Of a stretch of DNA of 64,000 bases, positions 9,316-17,850 are shown one piece after another. The stretch's first letter is position 1, and each line of letters begins with the position of its first letter. The notes beneath the pieces were generated by a model that had not been told where the DNA came from, did not search any database, and was given only the letters and a program-made list of their open reading frames with translations. Location: contig JADJBU010000024.1 of assembly GCA_016703605.1 (NCBI GenBank), positions 9,615-73,614 of the forward strand, written 5' to 3'. A program made the position numbers and the translations under genes. This DNA is from Candidatus Villigracilis adiacens. GTDB taxonomy: Bacteria > Chloroflexota > Anaerolineae > Anaerolineales > Villigracilaceae.

Positions 9316-10518
9316 CTACGGTCTCCACGAAGGCGCGTACCAGTCATAATCCGTTGAGAGTCCGGGGGCTTGCAAAAGGCTCACGTTCGATGTCGCGAGG
9401 TCGACAAGGAAGAGATGACCGCCGGTGGCGGATGTGGTCTCCTCGATCAGAAGATATTTTCCATTCGGAGAGAAAAGCAAACGTCCGACCGTGCTTCCCT
9501 TGTAAACGGATTTCAATTCGCCGCCGGTGCGCCGGATAACAAATACTTCGGCGACCGGGTTTCCTCCCGCCATATTGCCGTAGTAATTGAACGCGATCAA
9601 AGAACTATCCGGCGACCAGATCATCGGGTAGATCGAACCGCCTGTGAATTGGGCAATGGTCTCGGCGTTCGCGCCGTCGGGTTCCATGACCTTCACAAAA
9701 TGATTCTGCGAGTTGTAGTCGTATTCATCATAGGCAAAAAAACCCGCGTCGGGCGAGGCGATGAACTGCGCCTTGGTAAGCAGGGTCTCGAACATCGGGC
9801 GGGCTTGTCCGTTTATGGCGCGGATGAGATAAATATTTCCATTTGCGCCGGGCAGGGCGGAGCGCATGATGACATTCTCGGTGTACCAGCCATCCATGAT
9901 GTAGGGGCGTCCTTCCACTGGCAGGTCGGCGGAGATGCGCTGCAACCCGGCCCCATCCGGGCGGACGATGTAGACAGCCTCGCCGCCGGCGCCGTCTTGA
10001 ACGCGGAACGCGATCCATGCCCCATCCGGCGACCAAAAAGGTGGATCAATGAAGGGAAATTCCGCGATGGCTGCCCAGGTCCTTGCGTTCGCATCGAAGA
10101 TCCATAGCTGGGTCGGTGTACCGTTCGGGCTGGCTGAATAGGAAAACGCCGCATACCTGCCATCCTTCGACCAGGTGAGGGCGTTGATGGTGAAATTGAA
10201 GGCAAAGGGAACGGATATCTTTTCCATTGCCGGGCAGTTGAGCGGGTCTGCGATGCAGGCGGCGGATACTTTGACCAACTCGATGGACCCGTTTCCGGCG
10301 CGGGGCTGGAGGAAGAAATACAATTCCCCCGTCTCCGGTTCGGACCTCGTGACTGGTTCTGTTTGCTGCGGGGTTTCGGTCGCCGCGGGAACCGCTTCGG
10401 GCGTTTGACCCAAAGCCTGGGTCGGCGTAACAGGCCCGGTGTCGAAGAATGAAGCGGGGGTCGGGGTTGGGGCGCAGGCTGAAAGGAGGATCAGGGTCGG
10501 GAGGATGAGTCGTTTCAT
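9316..10518 (-). CDS. lipoprotein with TolB/WD40-like beta-propeller
   Basis: A 400-aa secreted lipoprotein. The signal sequence MKRLILPTLILLSAC carries a lipobox with Cys15, followed by a Thr/Pro-rich linker. The rest consists of repeats of the type WSKDGRYAAFSY, FWSPDGAWIAFR, IWSPDSSLIAFNY and LFSPNGKYLLIEE, typical of TolB/PD40 six-bladed propellers. It probably acts in binding at the cell surface. It is convergent with the BTAD regulator gene, whose stop lies 25 bp away. No enzymatic motif is visible. Confidence 0.8.
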   Translation of the reverse strand: MKRLILPTLILLSACAPTPTPASFFDTGPVTPTQALGQTPEAVPAATETPQQTEPVTRSEPETGELYFFLQPRAGNGSIELVKVSAACIADPLNCPAMEKISVPFAFNFTINALTWSKDGRYAAFSYSASPNGTPTQLWIFDANARTWAAIAEFPFIDPPFWSPDGAWIAFRVQDGAGGEAVYIVRPDGAGLQRISADLPVEGRPYIMDGWYTENVIMRSALPGANGNIYLIRAINGQARPMFETLLTKAQFIASPDAGFFAYDEYDYNSQNHFVKVMEPDGANAETIAQFTGGSIYPMIWSPDSSLIAFNYYGNMAGGNPVAEVFVIRRTGGELKSVYKGSTVGRLLFSPNGKYLLIEETTSATGGHLFLVDLATSNVSLLQAPGLSTDYDWYAPSWRP

Positions 10519-10562
10519 GGGCGGGGATAAATCGCAAAATGAACGTTGAGGTACGCGAATTA

Positions 10563-10599
10563 AAAAGTTCCCGCTGTTTTTATAACAACGGGAACTTTG
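10563..10599 (-). terminator. rho-independent terminator of the NBR1-Ig gene
   Basis: Read on the minus strand, a stem AAAGTTCCCG/CGGGAACTTT is followed by T residues directly after the stop of the 10612-12744 gene. Confidence 0.7.
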
Positions 10600-10611
10600 A
10601 TTCCTATCCAG

Positions 10612-12744
10612 TTACGGCGTGTTGGTCGGTGTGGGCGTTCCGGCGGTTGGGGTGGGGGTTTCAGTTGGCGCGGCTCCGGTGTTGGTTGGGGCTGCCACGG
10701 TATTTGTGGAGGTGGCGGTGGCAGGGGCGGAGGTTGCAGACGGCGCCGTGGTAGCGGTGGCAGGGACAGATGCGGAGGATGCGTTATAGATGACCGGCGC
10801 AACCCACAATGCGCGATCTCCCGCCGGGGAGCCTGTCGAGAGAACTGTCAGGATGAACTTGACGTTTTTGCCGACAAGGGAGGAAAGGTCGATATCCGCA
10901 TTGTAGACCTGGCCTTCGAATTTTTCGACGAAAGCCCAATAGGTAATGATGGAGGATGTGCCGGATTCGGAGTAGTCGAGGCGGAAGACGACGTAGCAGG
11001 AGGTGGCGCCCGCTTCACAACCGATGGCGGCGCGGAATTTGTCTCCGGACTTGACCTGGTAGGAAGGATAGATGCCCTGAATGTAGCCGTTGTTGATGTT
11101 CTGCGGGAAGGTGAGCAGCCCGGTGCGCGGGTCGTTGACGCCGGTTTCCATTTTCGAGGGATTCGAGATCAGCACAAAACCCTTCGCGTCGCCTTCTGTT
11201 CCGGGGCAGGGAAGTTCGCCCGCGCCGCTGTACCATTTGGCGGCGCAGACGTTGGCGGCAAAGTCATACACGGTGCCGGGGATGGGGGTCGCCGGGGTTC
11301 CGGGTGTGATGGGGGTCGCGGGAGTGGAGGGGGTGGAGGGCGTGGATGAAGCGGCGGCTGTGCCTGTCACTTTGATCTCGACCCAGAAGGACTTCGTCCC
11401 GGATGAGCCGATGCCGAAGGGGACGCCGGTGCTGTTCTTGAGCTTCCAATACCCGCGGTAGGTTCCCGCCGTGGCAGGCGCGGTGAGCTGGAGGGTGATG
11501 TCCACCGTCTGACCGGGAGCGACCGAGGCGGGAATGAGCGCGGAGTCGGGTCCGCCCATCTTCTCGCCGGTGTCGAACATGATGGAGTAATTCGTCCAGG
11601 TGCAGGTGCCGACGTTCTTTAAACGCCAGGTTTTGTTGAAGGCTGCGCCGGGCGCGAAGGAGGTGCCGTCTGGCACTGTTACATCCGAAATGAACTGGGC
11701 GCGGTCGCAGGCGTTCGGCTGGACGGTGCCGGTCTTGGTGGGCGTGACCGTGGGCGGGGTTCCGGTGACGGTGGGAGGCGGGGTTGAGCCTCCGGCGCGG
11801 GCAATGATCGGGTTGACCCACAAGGCGCGGTCGCCGGTCGGCGAACCGTAGGCGGAGGCGACGAGGATGAAGGTTACATCCTGCCCGGCAAATTTGCTCA
11901 GGTCGAGGTTGACGTTATAGGTCAGACCTTCGTACTTCTCGCGGAAGGTCCAGAAGGTGGTCTCAGCGCCGCTGCCGATCTTGTAATACAGGCTGTACGA
12001 AACGTAACAGTTCGTCGCGCCGGCTTCGCAGCCAATCGTGGACTGGAAGCGGTCGCCGCTTTGCACGCGGAAGGCGGGATACACGGCTTTGACGAATCCG
12101 TTGGTGACGTTGTTGGGACCCATCAACAAACCAGCCTGTGACGCGGTCACGCCGCTTTCCAGTTTGGGCTGGTCCACTTTGAAGGCGAACCCGCTGGCGC
12201 TGTTATCGGCGGCGGGGAAGGTGAATGCGCCAACCCCGCTCGACCAGGCAGCCGAAGCCGCGTTCGCGGTAAAGTCGTACCCGGCGCTCGAACCGGAATT
12301 GACATAAATCTCGACCCAGAAGGATTTATTCGCGGTCGAGCCGATGCCGAACGTCCCGCCGGAATTACTTTTGAATTTCCAATACCCAAAATAGTGACCA
12401 GCCGCGGCGGGCGAGGTCATATCCACCGTGATGTCCACGGTGGCGCCGGGGTTGACTGTGGTCGGCAGGGCAAGCGAGGCGGGCGCGCCCATCTTCTCGC
12501 CGCTGTCGAAGATCAGCGAAACATCGTTGCTGTTCCAGGCGCAGGTGCCGATATTCTTGATCCGCCAGGTTTTCTTGAAGGCGGTGTTCGCCGCAAAATT
12601 CGTCCCATCGGGGATGGTGACGTCGGCGATGAACTGCGCCCAATAGCAGGTCGCCGCGCTTGCGGTTGTAGTCCCGCCGGGCACAAGGGTCATTAAGACC
12701 GCCAGCAGGAGCAGTGTCGAAATTGTTCTGAAAGTAAATCTCAT
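10612..12744 (-). CDS. secreted protein with two NBR1-like Ig domains
   Basis: A 710-aa secreted protein. A signal peptide (MRFTFRTISTLLLLAVLMTL...ASAA) precedes two copies of an NBR1-type Ig-like domain, each with the pattern AQFI-DVT-PDGT-F and KTWR-KN-GTC-W followed by GEKMG and GYWK-K. Each copy is followed by a beta-rich region with paired cysteines (IGCEAGATNCYV / IGCEAGATSCYV), so the whole protein is an internal duplication. The C terminus is a low-complexity Thr/Pro/Ala tail. Start ATG 12744 has GGAGGAAG upstream; the longer upstream frame lacks a Shine-Dalgarno sequence. Probably cell-surface adhesion or scaffold; function inferred. Confidence 0.8.
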   Translation of the reverse strand: MRFTFRTISTLLLLAVLMTLVPGGTTTASAATCYWAQFIADVTIPDGTNFAANTAFKKTWRIKNIGTCAWNSNDVSLIFDSGEKMGAPASLALPTTVNPGATVDITVDMTSPAAAGHYFGYWKFKSNSGGTFGIGSTANKSFWVEIYVNSGSSAGYDFTANAASAAWSSGVGAFTFPAADNSASGFAFKVDQPKLESGVTASQAGLLMGPNNVTNGFVKAVYPAFRVQSGDRFQSTIGCEAGATNCYVSYSLYYKIGSGAETTFWTFREKYEGLTYNVNLDLSKFAGQDVTFILVASAYGSPTGDRALWVNPIIARAGGSTPPPTVTGTPPTVTPTKTGTVQPNACDRAQFISDVTVPDGTSFAPGAAFNKTWRLKNVGTCTWTNYSIMFDTGEKMGGPDSALIPASVAPGQTVDITLQLTAPATAGTYRGYWKLKNSTGVPFGIGSSGTKSFWVEIKVTGTAAASSTPSTPSTPATPITPGTPATPIPGTVYDFAANVCAAKWYSGAGELPCPGTEGDAKGFVLISNPSKMETGVNDPRTGLLTFPQNINNGYIQGIYPSYQVKSGDKFRAAIGCEAGATSCYVVFRLDYSESGTSSIITYWAFVEKFEGQVYNADIDLSSLVGKNVKFILTVLSTGSPAGDRALWVAPVIYNASSASVPATATTAPSATSAPATATSTNTVAAPTNTGAAPTETPTPTAGTPTPTNTP

Positions 12745-12823
12745 TTCTTCCTCCATCGAGTCAAATCGGTTTGTGGACGTTGGCAACAGGCTGAAAGTTC
12801 CGCTTTGACTATACGCTCACCTA

Positions 12824-12851
12824 GTATAACTTTTCTTTAATAATTGTTCAA
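12824..12851 (-). promoter_or_regulatory. sigma70-type promoter of the NBR1-Ig gene
   Basis: On the minus strand TTGAAC (12851-12846) and TATACT (12829-12824) are 16 bp apart, giving a leader of about 75 nt before ATG 12744. Confidence 0.5.
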
Positions 12852-12901
12852 TAATGAAATCAAAACAAAATGGTAGTCAATTTTTCCCATTCCTCCTGCC
12901 G

Positions 12902-12907
12902 TATAAT
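12902..12907 (+). promoter_or_regulatory. -10 box TATAAT, likely leaderless promoter of dinB
   Basis: A perfect TATAAT ends 6 nt before ATG 12914. The upstream in-frame ATG at 12854 lies before the promoter, which supports 12914 as the start. Confidence 0.65.
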
Positions 12908-12913
12908 TCACCC

Positions 12914-14074
12914 ATGCCCCGCGTCATCCTGCACCTCGACCTGGACGCCTTCTTTTGCTCGGTGGAGGAGGTTCAAAACCCGTCCCTGCGCGGCAAGCCC
13001 TTCGCCGTCGGCGGCAAACCCGACGAACGCGGCGTCGTGGCATCCTGCTCGTACGCGGCGCGCGCGCTCGGCATCCGCAGCGCCATGCCCATGTCGCGCG
13101 CCCTGCGCCTGTGCCGTGGACTCATCATCGTCCCCGGCAGGCATCGGCTTTACAGCGAGTATTCCGAAAAAGTGATGGAAAAACTGCGGGATTTGACTCC
13201 GCTGGTCGAGCAGATTTCCATAGACGAAGCCTTTCTCGACATCTCCGATATTCAAGCGGATAAAACCCGCCTCGCGCTGGACCTTCAGCGGGTCATCCAA
13301 ACCGAGCTGAATCTACCCTCGAGCGTGGGCATCGCGTCCAACAAACTCGTGGCGAAAATTGCAACGGAGGTTGGTAAGAAGTCTAGCAAGAAAAAGAACG
13401 AGCCGCCTTTTGGCTTTACCGTCGTCCCTGCCGGGGACGAATCAAAATTCCTCGCCCCCCTGCCCGCGGACATGCTCTGGGGCGTGGGACCAAAAACCAA
13501 CGCACGCTTAACCGAACTTGGCATCCATACTATCGGTGACATCGCCCGTTGGCCCGAAAAAGAACTTGTCAACCTCTTCGGCGAAAACGGGCGCGACCTG
13601 TGGCGTCACGCGAACGGCATGGACGACCGTCCCATCGTCACCGAGTACGAGACGAAATCCGTCAGCCAGGAAACCACCTTCAACGTGGATGTCCGCGATG
13701 AGAAGACGCTCGAAAAAACAATGCGTGAACAAGCGCGGGACGTGGCTCGTCAATTGCGCAAAAACGACCTCGCCGGGAAAACCGTCAAAGTAAAATTGCG
13801 CTGGTCCGACTTCACCACCATCACGCGCCAGACCACCCTGCCCACCTCCACAGACAACGAAGACGAGATATTTCACGCCGCCGTAAAATTGATGAAGTCC
13901 GCCCGCAAGCCGAATCAACCCGTCCGCCTGATCGGAGTCGGCGTCAGCGGAATCGGCGCCCCGGTACGGCAACTCAGCCTGTGGGACGTGGGAAGCGAAA
14001 AGTCCCGCAAACTGCAAGAGGTGGTGGATGCGTTGCAGGAGAAGTATGGGAAGGGTGTGATAAGGAAGGGGTAG
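12914..14074 (+). CDS. dinB: DNA polymerase IV (Y-family)
   Basis: Error-prone translesion DNA polymerase, 386 aa. The palm begins at the first residues (MPRVILHLDLDAFFCSVEE, Asp9 a metal ligand) and the second catalytic pair is in SIDEAFLD (Asp104, Glu105). The steric-gate Phe-Phe region, the helix-hairpin-helix thumb (GVGPKTNARLTELGIHTIGDIA) and the little-finger domain (SVSQETTF onward) are all present. Start chosen at 12914: the family always begins this way, and a TATAAT box 6 nt upstream would give a leaderless mRNA. No LexA-type operator was recognised. Confidence 0.93.
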   Translation: MPRVILHLDLDAFFCSVEEVQNPSLRGKPFAVGGKPDERGVVASCSYAARALGIRSAMPMSRALRLCRGLIIVPGRHRLYSEYSEKVMEKLRDLTPLVEQISIDEAFLDISDIQADKTRLALDLQRVIQTELNLPSSVGIASNKLVAKIATEVGKKSSKKKNEPPFGFTVVPAGDESKFLAPLPADMLWGVGPKTNARLTELGIHTIGDIARWPEKELVNLFGENGRDLWRHANGMDDRPIVTEYETKSVSQETTFNVDVRDEKTLEKTMREQARDVARQLRKNDLAGKTVKVKLRWSDFTTITRQTTLPTSTDNEDEIFHAAVKLMKSARKPNQPVRLIGVGVSGIGAPVRQLSLWDVGSEKSRKLQEVVDALQEKYGKGVIRKG

Positions 14075-14097
14075 AAGTAGAAAGTGGAAAGTAATGA
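14071..14097. repeat. heptamer array (GTAGAAA/GTGGAAA)
   Basis: About four 7-bp units (GTAGAA, GTAGAAA, GTGGAAA, GTAATGA) directly at the dinB stop codon, which lies inside the array. The same unit family occurs at 14877 and 35878. Confidence 0.7.
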
Positions 14098-14124
14098 GAT
14101 GGTAAAAAGAAGGAGAGTAATTAA

Positions 14125-14204
14125 ACTTGAGGGTCAATGGCTTGCCGCCAAGAACAAGAGCGCGGCTCAGAATGACATGGTACTTCTTGAGTGTCACCTC
14201 AAGA
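14125..14204. repeat. imperfect inverted repeat, MITE-like remnant
   Basis: CTTGAGG at 14126-14132 pairs with CCTCAAG at 14197-14203. The interior contains AAGAACAAGAGCGC, also found in the palindromic element at 49882-49972, suggesting a degraded relative. Confidence 0.4.
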
Positions 14205-14233
14205 TTAGACACTTCCAAAAAAGAGGAAAGAAA

Positions 14234-14887
14234 ATGAAAACTCTGGATTTGAAAAAACAGTTCAAGAATTTGTACCAGCCGTCGGCGAAGAAGATCGAGA
14301 GCGTGCAGGTGCCTAATCTTCAATTCGCCATGGTGGACGGCGCGATTGAAAAGGGTTCCGAGCCCGGCAAGTCAACATCTTTTGCCGAAGCGACGCAATC
14401 TTTGTACAGCCTGTCCTACACACTCAAGTTTATGTTTAAGAAACGCAAGTCGAACGCCTTTGATTACCCCGTCATGGCGCTGGAGGGACTGTGGTGGGTG
14501 GAAGACGGCTTCTTCGACATCACCGTCAAGGACAACTGGTTCTATACGTTGATGATCATGCAGCCGGAGATCGTCACGCCGGAAATTTTCGAGGAAGCGC
14601 GAGAGCAAGTCCGCAAGAAGAAGGGCGACAGTGAAATGCTCAACAAGGCGCGGCTGGCGCACTTTGAAGAAGGCTTGTGCGTCCAAACCATGCACATCGG
14701 ACCGTATGCCACTGAACCAGCCACGATTGACCGCATGAAGGAATTCATGGCGGAAAACGGCTTAAAAGATGCCGTTGGACCGATTGGCGGAAAACACCAC
14801 GAAATTTACCTGAGCGATCCGCGCAAGGCGGCGCCGGATAAGATGAAGACGGTGTTGAGGCATCCGGTGGTGGGGAGTGGAAAGTAG
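14234..14887 (+). CDS. GyrI-like small-molecule-binding domain protein
   Basis: A 217-aa protein of the GyrI-like/SOUL-type superfamily that binds small ligands or inhibits toxins. Typical segments are LYQPSAKK near the start, PVMALEGLWWVEDG, KDNWFYTLMIMQPE, LCVQTMHIGPYATEP and KHHEIYLSDPRKA...LRHPV. Start chosen at ATG 14234, with AGAGGAAAG upstream; the longer frame from 14084 would translate repeat DNA. The last codons (GSGK, stop) lie inside the heptamer array at 14877. Ligand unknown. Confidence 0.8.
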   Translation: MKTLDLKKQFKNLYQPSAKKIESVQVPNLQFAMVDGAIEKGSEPGKSTSFAEATQSLYSLSYTLKFMFKKRKSNAFDYPVMALEGLWWVEDGFFDITVKDNWFYTLMIMQPEIVTPEIFEEAREQVRKKKGDSEMLNKARLAHFEEGLCVQTMHIGPYATEPATIDRMKEFMAENGLKDAVGPIGGKHHEIYLSDPRKAAPDKMKTVLRHPVVGSGK

Positions 14888-14911
14888 AAAGTGGAAAGAA
14901 GAAAGAGGAAG
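14877..14911. repeat. heptamer array (GTGGAAA), supplies a stop codon and an RBS
   Basis: Five 7-bp units (GTGGAAA, GTAGAAA, GTGGAAA, GAAGAAA, GAGGAAG). The TAG of the upstream gene and the GAGGAAG serving as Shine-Dalgarno for ATG 14913 are both array sequence. Confidence 0.75.
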
Positions 14912-14912
14912 A

Positions 14913-15272
14913 ATGAACTGCTTTTATCATTCCGCTGTCCCCGCCATTGGGCTGTGTAAACACTGCCAGCGCGGACTTTGCCCCGAGTGCGCCGCCGTCG
15001 TGGACGATGTGCTTGCCTGCCAGAACCGCCACGAAGATGAAGTTCACAAGTTGGAGGTTTTGACCGCACGAAATATTTTGCAGTCCGAACGGGTTCGGTC
15101 TGTGTACATGAAGAACTTCAGTTTCTACGGGCTGGTGGGCATCGCTTTTGTGGGGTTTGGCTGGTGGCAATTGGATTGGCTCGGTTTGCAGGCATTGCTT
15201 TTCATGGCATTGGGTGTCTTTCTGCTCTATGCCGCCATTGCCAATTATCTCGAAGGGAGAAAATACAAATAA
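14913..15272 (+). CDS. B-box-type zinc-ribbon membrane protein
   Basis: A 119-aa protein. The N terminus has paired metal ligands (CFYH, CKHC, CPEC, CQNRH) like a bacterial B-box zinc finger, followed by two hydrophobic helices (FYGLVGIAFVGFGWWQL and LQALLFMALGVFLLYAAIA). ATG 14913 is preceded by GAGGA within the heptamer array; the upstream GTG frame translates only repeat DNA. The stop overlaps the next start (TAATG), so the two genes are translationally coupled. Function unknown. Confidence 0.75.
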   Translation: MNCFYHSAVPAIGLCKHCQRGLCPECAAVVDDVLACQNRHEDEVHKLEVLTARNILQSERVRSVYMKNFSFYGLVGIAFVGFGWWQLDWLGLQALLFMALGVFLLYAAIANYLEGRKYK

Positions 15273-16027
15273 TGGGCACCTGGATTTGTCATCTCCGTAT
15301 CGCGGAAAAACTGCTGCCCCACCTCCCAGAGTTGGATCAGGTCAATTTCACCTTTGGCAATCTCGCGCCTGATTCCGGCATCCCGAACGAAGATTGGACG
15401 GAATTCGACCCGCCCAAGGAAGTGACGCACTATCTGGAAAAAGGCGAAGGTGAGTGGATGATCCGCGACCTGGATTATTACCGCGAACATCTCTCCGGGT
15501 TGAATCCGCGGGACGACCTCCCAAAATACAGTTTCCGGCTGGGATATTTCGCCCACCTCTTCTGCGACATCATGTGGTCGAAATATATTCACCACACGAC
15601 CGTCAACGCCTTCCATGAATTGATCGAAGAGGATAAGGGAAAAGCATGGAAACTCATCAAGAGAGACTGGTACGGACTCGACCAGGTCTACAACCATGCC
15701 CACAGAGAGGGGTTGTTCTGGCAGGTCATTCATCCCACGTCCAACCCGCCTTCGCGCCTGCCGTTCATTCAAGATGCGGCGCTTCACCAACAATACGACT
15801 ACATCCGCAAGTTCTACGGGGAATACGATCCGTACTGGTTCGAGGACAGAAAATATCCCTACCTCAACGAAGCCACCATGAGCCAGGTTGTGGATGACAC
15901 CGTCAGCGCGACTTTGCTCATTCTTGAAAAAGTCAAAGAGACCCGCCTCGAAAACCTGCAAAGTTCCACCCAAATTCTTCCGCCCGAAATCATGCGCCCC
16001 CATGAAATGCCCCTCGGCGATGAATAG
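15272..16027 (+). CDS. zinc-dependent phospholipase C-like hydrolase
   Basis: A 251-aa protein starting MGTWICHLRIAEKLL, with NLAPDSGIPNEDW and FRLGYFAHLFCDIMW. This pattern fits the Zn_dep_PLPC family, in which Trp, His and Asp residues bind three zinc ions. No signal peptide is visible, so it is probably cytoplasmic and not necessarily a phospholipase. The start is the ATG overlapping the previous stop by 1 nt. Substrate unknown. Confidence 0.75.
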   Translation: MGTWICHLRIAEKLLPHLPELDQVNFTFGNLAPDSGIPNEDWTEFDPPKEVTHYLEKGEGEWMIRDLDYYREHLSGLNPRDDLPKYSFRLGYFAHLFCDIMWSKYIHHTTVNAFHELIEEDKGKAWKLIKRDWYGLDQVYNHAHREGLFWQVIHPTSNPPSRLPFIQDAALHQQYDYIRKFYGEYDPYWFEDRKYPYLNEATMSQVVDDTVSATLLILEKVKETRLENLQSSTQILPPEIMRPHEMPLGDE

Positions 16028-16085
16028 CCGCAACTCTTTTCGCCTGCCTGCGTAAAACAAGCAGACACAACGAAAGGAGCAAACA

Positions 16086-16277
16086 ATGAACGACACAAAA
16101 ACCCTCACGCGGAGCAAGTCCAACCGTATGATCGCTGGCGTGTGCGCGGGCTTGGGCGACTACCTCAACATTGACCCCACCGTCATCCGCCTGTTGTTCG
16201 TGCTGGGATTCTTCACCTTCAACGGCGCCATGCTGATCGTGTATCTCATCATGGCGATCGTCACGCCGGAACAATAG
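16086..16277 (+). CDS. PspC-domain membrane protein
   Basis: A 63-aa PspC-family protein (KSNRMIAGVCAGLGDYLNIDPTVIRLLFV), usually linked to phage-shock or envelope stress responses, with one long hydrophobic segment. It has a GAAAGGAG Shine-Dalgarno 7 nt upstream. No other psp gene is nearby. Confidence 0.85.
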   Translation: MNDTKTLTRSKSNRMIAGVCAGLGDYLNIDPTVIRLLFVLGFFTFNGAMLIVYLIMAIVTPEQ

Positions 16278-16292
16278 AAACACGTTGTCAGG

Positions 16293-16331
16293 TTTGCAGG
16301 TTTGAACGTTCAAACGTTTAGACCTGCAAAC
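16293..16331. repeat. palindrome between convergent genes
   Basis: TTTGCAGGT pairs with ACCTGCAAA around an inner GAACGTTC palindrome. It may act as a bidirectional transcription barrier, but there is no clear T-tract. Confidence 0.5.
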
Positions 16332-16345
16332 TTTTCAACCCGGTC

Positions 16346-17251
16346 TTATCGTGCCAAAGCGAGGAAGACATCCTCCAGGGTTGGCTCTCCCCTCTCGATT
16401 TTTTCAACCTGAATCTTTTTCCTTCTCAAGAGGCTTTGCAGCGCCTCTTCGCCGACCCGTTGGCTGATGACTCGCAAATGATCCCCCGCCAAGCCGACGC
16501 GTTCGACGCCGTCCAGTTCGCGCAGGGCGTCCAACCCCTGCTCGAGCGGATGCGCAAACACCTCCCAGACATCCCCCTTGATAATGGACTTCTTCAAATT
16601 GGTCGGCGTATCCATCGCCAGTAATTTGCCGTCCCGCATCACGCCCACGCGCTCGCAGTATTCGGCTTCGTCCATGTAATGTGTGGTGACGAAGACCGTC
16701 ACGCCGCTTTCGGCGAGTTGATAGATCAAGTCCCAGAAGGCGCGGCGGGCGGTGGGATCAACCCCCGAGGTGGGTTCGTCGAGGAAGAGTAACTTCGGTT
16801 CGTGGACGAGCGCAATCGCCAGTGAAAGCCGCTGACGCCAGCCGGTGGACAGATCCCTTGTCAGCGTGGACTCATGCCCGGAGAGACCGACCAGTTCCAA
16901 CGTCCGCATGATGCGGTCTTTGTCTGTAATCCCATAGACGCCGCCGTAGAAAGTCAAATTTTCGAGCGTGGTCAAATCATCGTAGATGGCAAACTTCTGC
17001 GACATGTAGCCAACCCGCGCACGGACTTCCTCGCTCTGGCGGACGACATCGTAGCCAAGCACCGTCGCTTCACCTTCGCTGGGCGCGAGCAGACCGAGCA
17101 ACATGCGGATGGTGGTGGTCTTGCCCGACCCGTTCGGACCGAGATAACCGACCACCTCGCCCGCGTTGACTTCGAAGTTGATGTGATCCACCGCGATGAA
17201 ATCACCGAAGCGGCGCGTGAGATTTTCGACGTAGATGACTGGCAGGCTCAT
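16346..17251 (-). CDS. ABC-2 transporter ATPase subunit
   Basis: A 301-aa ATPase of the drug or export type. Walker A is GPNGSGKTT (38-46), the signature is LSTGWRQR (a variant of LSGGQ), Walker B/D-loop is LLFLDEPTSGVDP and the switch is TTHYMDEAE. It is the last gene of the minus-strand efflux operon starting at TetR. ATG 17251 is chosen because the upstream extension (MTCKREYF) is not family-like. It probably pairs with the second ATPase (17851-18960) and the permease at 20818. Confidence 0.85.
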   Translation of the reverse strand: MSLPVIYVENLTRRFGDFIAVDHINFEVNAGEVVGYLGPNGSGKTTTIRMLLGLLAPSEGEATVLGYDVVRQSEEVRARVGYMSQKFAIYDDLTTLENLTFYGGVYGITDKDRIMRTLELVGLSGHESTLTRDLSTGWRQRLSLAIALVHEPKLLFLDEPTSGVDPTARRAFWDLIYQLAESGVTVFVTTHYMDEAEYCERVGVMRDGKLLAMDTPTNLKKSIIKGDVWEVFAHPLEQGLDALRELDGVERVGLAGDHLRVISQRVGEEALQSLLRRKKIQVEKIERGEPTLEDVFLALAR

Positions 17252-17268
17252 AAAGTATTCTCTCTTGC

Positions 17269-17351
17269 ATGTCATTCTGAGCGGAGCGAAGAATCTCTAA
17301 TGTCGTCTTAGAGACCCTTCGTGGCGCTTAAGGCGCCACTCAGGGTGACAT
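17269..17351. repeat. palindromic intergenic repeat (TGTCATTCTGAG core)
   Basis: ATGTCATTCTGAG at the left pairs with CTCAGGGTGACAT at the right over 83 bp. The same core, roughly 85% identical by eye, occurs inside the MITE at 33065-33196. Confidence 0.75.
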
Positions 17352-17359
17352 ACAGGTAT

Positions 17360-17794
17360 CTATCCCTTTTCCAATACAGTTTTCAGCCGCGCAAGGTTTT
17401 CTTCCATCATGGATTTGACGCGTCCCGCGAGCACGCCTTCGGCGAGTTTGAAAAGTCCGCCGGGATTGCCCTGCGCGTTGAGGTTGATCTTCGTGCCTGT
17501 GCCGACGGTTTTGAACGAGAGCGTGATGTTGACCTGCATCGGTCCGGCGTTGATTTGAAAACCGCATTTGGTGTCGGGTTCGTAGGCGGTGATCTGCATC
17601 TCGCCTTCGATACGGCGTCCCATCATTTCGCCGACGCTTTTGAATTTTGTGCCAACACCCACCGCGCCGGGCGTGACCTGTTCGAGACTGACGACGGCGG
17701 AATTCCATTTGGACATGTTGCCGGGGTTGGCAACGAAGGCGAAGACATCCTTTTGGGGTCGGTCAATCAATGCGCTGAAATCGAGGTTGATCAT
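17360..17794 (-). CDS. SRPBCC (START-like) family protein
   Basis: A 144-aa polyketide cyclase/SRPBCC-type protein: MINLDFSALIDRPQKDVFAFVANPGNMSKWNSAV, then a beta-strand-rich body ending in a long C-terminal helix. The fold binds hydrophobic ligands. ATG 17794 has AAGGAA upstream. It sits between two ABC ATPase genes of the same operon, so a link with the exported compound is possible. Confidence 0.8.
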   Translation of the reverse strand: MINLDFSALIDRPQKDVFAFVANPGNMSKWNSAVVSLEQVTPGAVGVGTKFKSVGEMMGRRIEGEMQITAYEPDTKCGFQINAGPMQVNITLSFKTVGTGTKINLNAQGNPGGLFKLAEGVLAGRVKSMMEENLARLKTVLEKG

Positions 17795-17850
17795 GGTTGG
17801 TTCCTTTTGTGCATACGGTTGCAATACCTGTTTGCGTTAGAGAACGCAAA

